Assembly: GCA_017607445.1 (NCBI GenBank)
Contig: JAEVHH010000003.1
Coordinates: forward strand, 2,976,001-3,040,000
Origin: Histoplasma ohiense
Lineage: Eukaryota > Ascomycota > Eurotiomycetes > Onygenales > Ajellomycetaceae
DNA: 64,000 nt
Direction of reading: 5' to 3'
The notes below the pieces were generated by a model. That model was not told where the DNA came from, searched no databases, and worked only from the letters and a program-made list of their open reading frames with translations. The number at the start of each line of letters is the position of its first letter. The stretch's first letter is position 1. A program made the translations under genes and the position numbers. Shown piece by piece: positions 55,150 to 64,000 of the stretch.

Positions 55150-58100
55150 TTTTTCAATTTAAGATTTGCACTTCTGACATCTTTCAACTTGAAGTTTATG
55201 CTTTTGACATTTGGAAGTATGTTGGTTTTGTATTTGTCATTTATTTTCTTGTTTGAGGAAGATTTTGAATGTCTGAGTGTTCAATATGTTTTCTTTCAGT
55301 TTCCATGTATCACCACTAGAACCCCAATCTGTCCATCTCACAAGATATTTCAGAGGTTTGTTTTTTCATTGTCATTTTTCAAGAATTTCTTCAACTTGAT
55401 ATTTTTCTTCATCATTGACAAGTTTCAGTTCTGATTCTGATAGAGCTCCATTTCTGCAGTTGTATGGCTTCAATAAAGATACATGGAATACAGAATGAAT
55501 GCTTCTATATGAAGGTAGCAGTTCTAGTTTGTACACTTGTTTTCCAATGATATTCAGAATCTTGAAGAGTCCAACATATTTATGATTGAGTTTGTGAACC
55601 AGGCACAGCAATCAGAGATTTTTTGCATTGAGCATGATATAGTCATCTATTTTAAATTGTTGGGGTTTATGTTTTGCATCATAATAGATTTTCTGTGCTT
55701 GTCACACCTTTTGTAGATTCTCAATGAGCTTATGGCATGTTTTCTCAATATGTTTCACACAGCTAGCAGCATGTATGGCGACCAGTTGTGATGATTTGCT
55801 GACATTAATTTTCAAATCAGGTTGATATCCCATTAAGGCTTCCGTGGGTGTCATTTCAGTAGAGATATGTTGAGAGATATTGTAAACAAACTGCACTAGC
55901 AGTAGTCAGCATGCCCAGTCATCTTGATGATAGTTGATAAAGTATCAGAGATAATGTTTCAAGATTTGATTTTGTCATTCCATTTGGTCATCTGTTTGAG
56001 AGTGAAAGGCTGTTGAAAGTTTCCAGTGTGTGTCTAGCATATAACAAAAGATGGACCAATAATGACTTGTAAACAGCAATCCTCAATCAGATATATGGTT
56101 TTTGAGTACTTCATAAATTGTATAGAACTTGATATAAACAATTTCCACTAGTTCATCAGCTGTAATGTTTTTGGTGCAAGGAATATAGATTGTAAACTTG
56201 GTATATATATCCACAATCACTAAAATTGCATCATAGATTTGATGGAGGAATGTAGAGGCTGATAAGTCTGTAATAAAATCCATAGTAATGAACTCAAAAG
56301 GATTTGATGATAAGAGGATTGTACTCAATTCTTCATATTGTCTATGCTGTTTTGGCTTTACTCTTTGATAAGTATCACAAGTGGATATATAATCTTTGAT
56401 ATCTCTGACTAGCTCATGTCAATAGTATTTGTTCTGAATGCTGTCTATGAACTTTTTTATACCAAAGTGACCCCTCTGTGGATCATCATGATTTGCACTG
56501 ATAATTTCATCAATGAGTGTCTTTTGTTGAGGGACATACACACAATCATCAGCACACAATATATCATTCTCAGAAATTGTCTATAGCATATTTTCAGTGA
56601 CAGTCATATTCTTCTTTTTTATCTTCTCTTTTTGCTCAGCAGCAAAAGAATCAATCTTCTGTGCTTTACTCAGAAATAAGATGAAGGATTCAGACATTTC
56701 TGTGTATGCTGAGTCTCCAAGAATAGCCTTATTGACTGCAATCCAGGGCATATATTGCTCAATGTGCAACAGAGGGGAAGAGTTTATATGAGAGATAGAA
56801 GATGTTGACATATGAAGTGCTTTTCACTCATTAAAAGAAGCATTTTGCTCATTAGAGACTCATGCACAGACTACATCAGAAGAAATATCATTTTGAAAAG
56901 AAGTATCAGCTTCTCAGCCTAGTCTAACTCCATGTTTCAGCTTCTGTTGCAGAGTAGATAACATAGTTTGATCATTATAGATCTCACTGTAGTCTGTGTG
57001 ATGACTGAGCTCATCAGCTGAATTCTTTGATTCAGAGTGATGCAGTAATACAAAATCATAAGCAGATAAAGCTTTCATTCATCTGATCTGATATCTGTTC
57101 AGTTTCTTAGTCATCATAAAGTACTGCAGATTGGCATGATCAGATCAGACTTGAATTGAATACTGACTTCTCTTCAAATAGTGTCTTCAATTTTTAAATA
57201 CTGCTACAATAGTCAAGAGTTCTTTATCATGAGTATCATAATATGTTTCCACATCAATCAACTTTCTTGATCAGAAGGCAACTGAATGTCAGTGCTCATC
57301 ATCCTGCAACTGTGACAGGATAGCAGTGACTGCAAAAGTGAATGCATCAGATTCAATCTGAATACACCAAGCTGAGTCAAAATGAGCTAATAGAGAAGCA
57401 CACATAAAGTGCAATTTGAGCTCATCAAAAGCACTTTGAGTATCTTCTGTTTATATAAAAGTGGCTTTTCTTTCCCCCTTCTTGCTCTCTTTTGTAAGTT
57501 CAAATAATGAGGCTGCAATAGAGGAGAAAGACTTAATAAATCATCAATAGAAATTAGCAAAGCTCAAGAAGAATTGAATCTCTTTAATTGATTTAGATAT
57601 AGGCCATTCCACAATAGTGGAGACTCTGTCTGACTCTATCTCAACATCATTTATATCTATAACAAATCTCAGAAATGAGACCTTGTCCACTTCAAATTCA
57701 TACTTAGAGAGTTTTGCAAATAGATTCACACACTTGAGACATTCTAGCATCTTAGTAACATGCACTTTATGTTTCTGCTTTGAATTGGAGAATATGAGAA
57801 TGTCGTTCAAATAGACAACACAACATATATCCAACAAATCAGACAAGGCATTGTTAATGTATGCTTGGAATGTCACTGAAGCATTAGCTAGTTCAAATGG
57901 TATAACTACATATTCAAAATGTTCATATCTCATTCTAAAGACTGTCTTCCAACAGTCTTTTGCTGCTATAAGTATGCAGTGATAGACATCTTGAAGGTCC
58001 AGCTTAGTGAATATCTTGGCTTTTGAAAGTCTATCAAGTAATTCACTTATTAGAGGTAGAGAGTATTGATTCTTGATGATGATTTGATTTAACTCTCAAT

Positions 58101-58870
58101 AGTCTACACAAAGACAGAGTCCATCATCTTTTTTGAGAACAAAGAGAATCAGTGCATCAGCTGGGCTACTGAACAGTTGTATCCACTCTTTATCTAATAC
58201 ATTTTTTAAATATTCTCTTAGAGTGGCTAACTCAGTTTCAGAGAGATTGTATATCAGTATAAATGAAGATTGCACATCAGACTCAAAATCTATGCAGTGT
58301 TTCATCTCTTCTGATCTTTTCACACTTATAGCAGCTTCTTCTGAGAAGATATGTGCATATGACATAACATAATCAGATAGATCAGTTGGCAAGTCTGAAT
58401 ACACAGCTGAGAATATGCATGAAGTATGCTTTGAGTCTTTTGAATATTCTGTAGATAATACTACAAGCATTTCTACTCTAGCTTCTGTGAGAACTTCAGC
58501 TAAGACATCTTGTTCAGAAATAATTTGAAACTGTTGTTCATCTTCAGAGCTTCTAAAGAAGAATTGTCCATCTGATCAATCTATAAAAGAATTTGTTTGT
58601 TTTAATCAAGGAAATTCTAATACAAAATTGTAGTTCTTCATCTTCATCACATGGAAGGAATGAGATGTCTGCTGTGCATTACCCTTGTGATCAGTGACAG
58701 TAGTTGCAATGTTATACTCTTCAAAGAAGTGTATTATGCATTCATCAATCAACTTGATCATTTTGATTTTGTGATGAGCAGCTTCTAGATTGTGATCCTT
58801 TGCTCAAAATTCATTGACACAGTTCACTTTTGACTCAGAGTCTACTAACACAAGCACTTTTTGCAGATTC
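55150..58870 (-). pseudogene. Broken pol of family 0-B (protease to chromodomain)
   Basis: Protease motif near 58850 reads VDSES where DSGA/S is expected. The linker and RT start are open at 58470-58096. RT is open at 57933-57544 with the box YLND (about 57815). RNase H lies at about 57400-56950. A linker is open at 56811-56581. Integrase is near 56480-55700, with an open piece at 56328-56083 (FITMDFITDLSAS, core Asp) and TEALMGYQPDL in 55896-55702. The GPY/F-type end is open at 55611-55372, leading into the chromodomain (KYQVEEILEK at about 55400, frame-shifted after that, to about 55260). Fewer stops than in family I or II copies. Confidence 0.88.
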
Positions 58871-58959
58871 TTAGATGTAGCAAGTTCCACTGTGACAGTG
58901 AAGTTTAAGACATTTTTGTATCAACTTTCCACACTTATGACTGCCATTGTGAGCTGAAT

Positions 58960-60299
58960 GGCACATCTTAAGCATTTTTTGAGTTCTTTGAGTTCTTCAT
59001 ATCTTTCACATTGGATTTTGAGTTGGACTTGGTGTTTTTGGATTTGTCTTTGGGTTGTTTGAAACACAAATCAATGGTATGTCCTGGTCGCTTGCAATAA
59101 CAGCAATATTTTGATTGAGTGGAGTCATTGAACTTTGTAGTGTCATTTCATCTGCATTTGTTTTGTGATCTATTATCAGCATTATTTCTGTTGTTAAAGC
59201 TTTGAGTGGGGTTTTTGAAATTTGACTTCTCTTTAAGCTTCTTCCATCTCTCTGACAGATTCAATTCTGTCATTGCAAGTTTATGTAGGGTGACATCATA
59301 GCTTAACTCTTCCAATTTGGTTGCATATTTGTCGAATTCTTGATGAATGGAAGGTAGAACTTTCATATAGAGATGTGATTTCTGATGATATTCACTATAA
59401 GAATGCCACAGACACTTTTCAATTGATTGTAAGTGTGAAGCAAATTGTTGAACTGTCTGATCTTCTTGTTGCTCTGTTTTCCAGTACTGTCTATCAGCAT
59501 CTCAGAAACTTTTATCTGAATCAGTGACTTGACATTGCATCCAACTAACAAATTCTTCCCATAGTGGCAAAGTCTATATATCATATGTATGTTGATACCA
59601 ACATTGTTGCATCTTGACATTGAAATGAGTAACAGCTTCAATGATCTTTCAATGGTTGTATTCATTGTAGTAATCAAGATCACTGACATGGAAAGTGATA
59701 GCAGCTGTAACAAAGTTTTCAAATTCTTTCATGCTTTGACCTCAGAACTTTTCCACATCTCTTCAAGAAGAATGATTACTCATGTCAGAATCTTGAAGTT
59801 CTAATTGCCAAAGTGGTACTCAACTACATCTTCCACTGACAGTAGTCATGATGCTTTTCACTAAGATATTGAGTGCTTATAGTGTGGCTTCTGATGATCT
59901 GAGAATACTGGTGACATTATCATGATTATCATTCACATTAGTTGCATCTCTACTGTGGTTCAGATGTGCTTCTAGTGTATTTCAGATGACTGGAATTGTT
60001 TCATTCAATTTTTGTAGTAAAGTATTGCACTGCTGTTGAAGTTCTTGCAATTCTTTCTCAGTCTGTAATTTTTTGATTCTTCTGATCACAGTTATCTTCT
60101 CAGTCTCAATTGCACTGAGATTTTCAGAAGAGATATCCTCTTCTGAACTATATTCAGAGTTCAATTTCATAGAGAAAGGTGATGCTTGTTGCACACTTTC
60201 AGTGACAGGAGTGTGCATTTCACAGTTTTCTTCCATGATGTTTGCTGCTTTGGGTTCAGTGGTAGCATGAGTACAGTGGATGCTGTGGGTAGAGGCCAT
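58960..60299 (-). pseudogene. Broken gag of family 0-B
   Basis: Starts at ATG 60299 (MASTHSIHCTHATTEPK), open to 59982, with an acidic/Ser part and a coiled-coil-like segment (KKLQTEKELQELQQQCNTLLQKL). A capsid-like part is open at 59366-59148 and nearby. A zinc knuckle CCYCKRPGHTIDLC (C-x2-C-x4-H-x4-C) sits at about 59095-59055, followed by a Lys/Asn/Ser-rich basic tail. A few stops break it. The start lies about 48 bases from the 5' LTR end. Confidence 0.83.
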
Positions 60300-60346
60300 G
60301 ACTATTACTCAACAGACTGTCTCTCAAAGATTGAGTGATTAGAAAC

Positions 60347-60609
60347 TGTGAGATGTGGTGACAGTGTGAAGAGTAACAGTAGAAGATAGTTTATAGCATA
60401 ACAGAGATAATAGTAATATATTGTAGAGTGTAATATAGTAGCATAATGTAGTGTAGCTAATCGCTAAGGAAGAAAAGAAAGAGAAAGAAGATGTGTGAAA
60501 TACATACATCGATATATATATACATATAGAAATAGTGGTAGCGAGAGTATAATGGAAAGAGGTAAGAATAAGCGAAGATAATAAGGAAATAATAAACGAG
60601 TGCATTACA
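60347..60609 (-). repeat. 5' LTR of 0-B
   Basis: 263 bp. It retains CpG at CATCGATATA and AAACGAG, which are mutated in the 3' LTR. Followed by TSD CAGCC. Confidence 0.94.
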
Positions 60610-62201
60610 CAGCCATTTCATTGCCATATATACCCATGTGAGCAGACACTCAGTGAAGATGAATAGAACAATTGAGTGAGATTTTTCTTTGGATATTTTG
60701 AAGACTTTTCAAAATCAGCTCTAGCATTGACTGTCCACTGCTGATTTTATTACTTTGAAGTCTTTTAAGCCCTGCTTGACTATCAGAGAATATCCAAATA
60801 TGCTCAGATCTTTTCCATTGTTCAATCTTCATTTCAATCAATTTGAAAGCTCTTGAAATTGCAAATAATTCAGCATTGAAAACTTCTGACTCTTTTCCAA
60901 TTTGCCAAGAATCAAGAATATAGTTTTTATCATTTTCTGAATATGCTATTCCAGCTCCAAGATTGCCTGTTTTCTCACATTTTGAGCCATCAGTGTATAT
61001 AAGAATTGCTTTATTTTTCATTTGTTTCAAAAGCTTTAAATGTTCTTGAGTCTGATCTTCTTTTGAAAGTTGACTAATGTTTAAATCAACAAGATTATCA
61101 AGACTTTTCTTCCAAGGAGAGAGATTTTCAATAGCTACTCTCTCTACATTTAAACTAGAGAAACAGTTCTTAATCATTGAGTAAATTCTAAATAACTGAG
61201 ATGGTATCCTTCTTCTTTGTAAAGAACTTGAATTTTCAGATAAATCAGTCTCATTTCAATCAAGATAAAGTTCTCAATCTAATTCTAATCCATTTGACTC
61301 ATTTGAAAAAGAACTTGAAACTCTCTTTCTAATAGAATGATGTGAATATAGCTTCATAATTCTGAGAGCATAATTCATACAGATTTTATCAAATCTCACT
61401 TGTGGTGGAGAAATAGAGGCTTCAATTTTCATAGCTTTAATTGAAGTAGTTCTGAATACTTCTAAGATCTTTCTTAAAGCTAAGTTTTGAAGTTTTTGAA
61501 ACCTTTCTATAAAGTGTTTTTGACCTCTCCACCACACCTGAACTGCATAATCTGAAACAGAGGTCACACAGGCAATATATAATTGTCTCATTGCTTGAAA
61601 TATCAGATCTCTTTCAGTATTTGAAAGTCTCAATATACTGTTTAAAATTCTTTCAGCATTTGCAGTTTTTATTTGCACATGAGATTTAAAATTCAATTGA
61701 GAATCTAATCAAACACCAAGCCATCTAACTGAGTTTTTAGATTTAATTGAATGATTTAAAAGCTTAACTTCAGTATCTTTTTCTCTGAAATTTGGATAAA
61801 AGTGAATTAATTCAGTTTTATCCATATCAAAAACAATGTTTTTTGATTTTGCTTTTTCAATCATTTCAGTTGCTGCTTGCTCAATCAAATTGCAGTTATT
61901 CACAATTGATTCTGAGCTTACAACTAGCTCTAAATCATCCACATAGCTTGGAGTTCTCACCATAATTGCCATTTGTCTATCAATAAATAGAAACTTGACA
62001 AATATAGCAAACAAAATGGGTGAGACTGGGGAACCCTGAGGAACTCCTATCTCAATATCTGTTATATCTTGTCTCATTCCATCAAAAAGCAACTGGATAG
62101 TTCTTTTTGACATGAAACAGATAACCCACTTAATGAGAGACTTTGGCATTCTCAGTTCTATCAAAGTATTGATCATTTGAGAAAGTGAAACACAATCAAA
62201 T
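60610..62201 (-). mobile_element. Tad1-like LINE, minus copy, 5' part (RT and RNase H)
   Basis: Continuation of 52240-53153. On the minus strand: RT (open 62176-61709, with GVPQGSPVSPILFAIF and YVDD intact near 61945), RT thumb/connection (open 61696-61274), and RNase H (open 61177-60650, with IYTDGSK intact, AELFAISRAF and FSDSQAGL). It is interrupted by TGA at a few sites. The left end of the ORF (N-terminal RT, endonuclease) is cut by the family II insertion at 62202. Confidence 0.9.
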
Positions 62202-62798
62202 TGTGATGGGTTAGCACTTGTTAGTAATTAACTTATGCAACCAACTCCCCTTCTGCACCCGCTCATTTCTGGCTGTTGTCACCTCGCGTAACCCTTGATG
62301 TTCTTCCACTCTGTGCTCTGTGCTTGTGTAGTTTCTAACAATTCTTCCACATAGCTCTTAATGTTCTTCCATTCCATGCTCTGCACTCATATAGTCTCTA
62401 ACAATTCTTTTGCATAGCTTCTTACATTCTCCCACTCTGTGTTCCACACTTGTATAGTCTCTAACAATTCTTCTGTGTAGCTTCTTATGTTCTTCTGCTC
62501 TGTGTTCCACACTCATATAGTCTCTAACAATTCTTCTGCATAGCTCTCAATGATTCCTTCATCTCATATTCTGCACTTGTGTAGCTTCTAATGATTCTTA
62601 CACATATCTCTTAATGTTCTTCCACTCTGCACTCCACTGTGAAGTGGCTTCTGATATTCTTCCACTCTGAACTTTTCTCTATAAGAACCCCCTTCATACA
62701 ACCTTTTCTTCTGATTTCTTTTCTCTTTCTTTCCTTAATCAATTCATAATCTGTAATTAGGATAGTACCAAATTGTTAATTGAAGTACACTCATTACA
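62202..62798 (+). repeat. 5' LTR of the right plus family II copy
   Basis: 597 bp, TGTGATGGG...CTCATTACA; the longest family II LTR here. The added length is extra ~63-bp tandem units. Confidence 0.9.
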
Positions 62799-63196
62799 TT
62801 ATGAATTGATTCTTCTGCATTTTAGGCCTGAGTGTCTTGTTATTAGTTCTTACACTCAAGTGTGTCATTTAAGGCCTGAGTGCCTTGTTACCAGTTCTTA
62901 CACCCAAGTGTGTTGTTTACAGGCCTGAGTGTCTAGTTGTTACAAGAGATTCCTCATGAGTCTGAGTGTCTCTATCATTAGTTATATAGACTGTTGTGTC
63001 TAAGCATCTGAAACACAATCAACTGTGTTCTACAAGGCCCAAGTGTCTACAAACCATAACACTGTGAATAGTATTCACAAAGAAGCTTGATCAAGCTTAG
63101 CACTGCAACACTGTAAATAGTGTCTGTGAGAGAACTGAGTGTCTACAAGTATTTCTTTTTCTTTTTTTTTATTATTACATATTCTTAGATATTGAA

Positions 63197-64000
63197 ATGA
63201 ACTATGAACAATTCTATGAACATCTGCTGCATCTGAATGTGATGGATGATAACTTAGATCTATGAAGCATTCTTCAGCAGCAGATGCTACAGATGACTGA
63301 ATTGCAATGATAACTTGCTGAGATGAGCACTTCTGTGTTCACTGTTCCTTCTACATCCACATCTCATGAAAAGCCCTCAAGAGAGAAGCTCTCAATCCTC
63401 AACAAATACAAAGAAGATCTAACACTCTACCTTGTGTGAAAGTCAAAAACAAACATCAAATTGAACATCAATGAACAAGCAATAGGCTTGCTATTCAATC
63501 AAGTGTGGTATATCCATAGCAGATTGAATGGTGATATGTTAGCAAAATTCCAACTCTGAATGAGTCATTGCCAGAATCATCAGTGTACATCAGAGCTAGT
63601 CTTTCAACAACTCAACTCTCTCTTCCTCAATCCTACACTTCAAGCCAAAGTGTTAGACTGGCTTAATCAAACTCATCAGATGAATGTTGTGTTGGCAACT
63701 TATCTTTCTGAATTCAATCACAAGCTTCTAGAAGCAGATGGGCAAGACTGAAATGACACTATCAAGATCAACATATTGTTCAAGAACTTGAACTTTCAGT
63801 TGCATAACTGAAGTGTAGAGTGTCTGAAGTTCTCAATATACAGTGAATTCTGTGCTGATCTTCATCTGTTGAACAATGATCTGTCTCAGTTTCATGCACT
63901 TCAAAATTGTAGAGAATTCTGCTGAACAAATACATACATCTCAAACCACTCTGCAGCACCCCCCACCTTCAAATCAGAATCAATGAATTGAGTTCCACAT
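63197..64000 (+). pseudogene. Broken gag of the right plus family II copy
   Basis: Start near 63197 (MNYEQFYEHLLHLN), capsid part open at 63560-63751 (MSHCQNHQCTSELVFQQLN), continuing with stops beyond the window. Collinear with 9390-10190 of II-1. Confidence 0.82.

Larger units (their letters stand above)
53154..60609 (-). mobile_element. Ty3/Gypsy family 0, copy 0-B, complete
   Basis: 7,456 bp with two 263-bp LTRs (53154-53416 and 60347-60609), TSD CAGTC/CAGCC (one C-to-T difference), and a polypurine tract on the minus strand (AAAAAAGAGGGGCAAT, complement of about 53417-53434). Order on the minus strand: 5' LTR, gag, protease, RT, RNase H, integrase, chromodomain, about 1.7-kb extra region, 3' LTR. 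It has no nested insertion. It is the reference copy for family 0. Confidence 0.94.
62202..64000 (+). mobile_element. Family II plus copy, right end of window (incomplete)
   Basis: 5' LTR 62202-62798 (597 bp, about two repeat units longer than II-1), leader with CTGAGTG-type motifs, hairpin TGTGAATAGTATTCACA and the perfect palindrome AAGCTTGATCAAGCTT (63083-63098), then gag to the window end. Inserted in the minus LINE; the TSD would be CAAAT (62197-62201), with the partner outside the window. Confidence 0.9.

Noticed and set aside
1..64000. Classic Neurospora-type RIP (CpA to TpA).
   Set aside because: CA and TG dinucleotides are abundant and CpG is what is missing; transitions occur in several contexts. 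A RIP-like process remains possible, but not the textbook signature.

Overview
The window is a transposon graveyard from a eukaryote, most likely a filamentous fungus. The elements are Ty3/Gypsy retrotransposons, at least three of the four families with a recognisable integrase, several with chromodomains, plus a Tad1-like LINE with an RNase H domain and a C-terminal CCHC motif. The fungal assignment is an inference from these element types; no host gene was found. The DNA is AT-rich and almost free of CpG: I find two CpG in the first 660 bases. Copies of one family differ almost only by transitions, so nearly every coding region is broken by TGA/TAG/TAA codons and D-to-N or G-to-E changes.

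Four LTR families were reconstructed from matching LTR lengths and target-site duplications (TSDs). Family I has a 271-bp LTR and is about 7.1 kb. Family 0 has a 263-bp LTR and is 7,456 bp. Family II has a 471-597-bp LTR with a variable tandem repeat, and its shortest copy is 5,943 bp. Family III has a 146-bp LTR and is about 7.7 kb. The layout is a set of nested insertions.

Left block, 1-49529. The 3' end of a family I copy (48963-49529) holds a minus-strand family 0 copy (0-A: 5143-6875, 19968-20150, 48060-48962). 0-A was hit by I-A (+, ending at 5142) and I-B (-, 6876-19967, TSD ATGTG). I-B was hit by II-1 (+, 8551-14493, TSD GAATG). From 20151 to 29017 lie a tRNA-Leu-headed structured non-coding segment, LINE-1, and a minus family II copy that carries LINE-2 (13-bp TSD), which itself carries a solo LTR (TSD AATGG). 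Family III (-) spans 29018-48059. It is split by a plus family II copy (30943-42281), which is split by a minus family II copy (31729-39796, TSD GAATA).

A 175-bp AT-rich spacer (49530-49704) is the only candidate for non-transposon DNA.

Right block, 49705-64000. A minus family II copy holds a minus LINE, which holds a complete family 0 copy (0-B, 53154-60609, TSD CAGYC) and a plus family II copy (62202 to the window end).

The main novelty candidates are three. First, family I carries, between pol and the 3' LTR, a gene in the opposite orientation to gag-pol, with a conserved spliceosomal-type intron and Cys-rich motifs; families 0 and III also have long extra 3' regions with antisense reading frames. 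Second, 20151-20895 is a CpG-retaining, hairpin-rich segment headed by a degenerate tRNA-Leu(CAA)-like sequence. Third, several family II copies are rearranged in unusual ways (in-place inversion with a TSD, two tandem duplications, LTR repeat-number variation).
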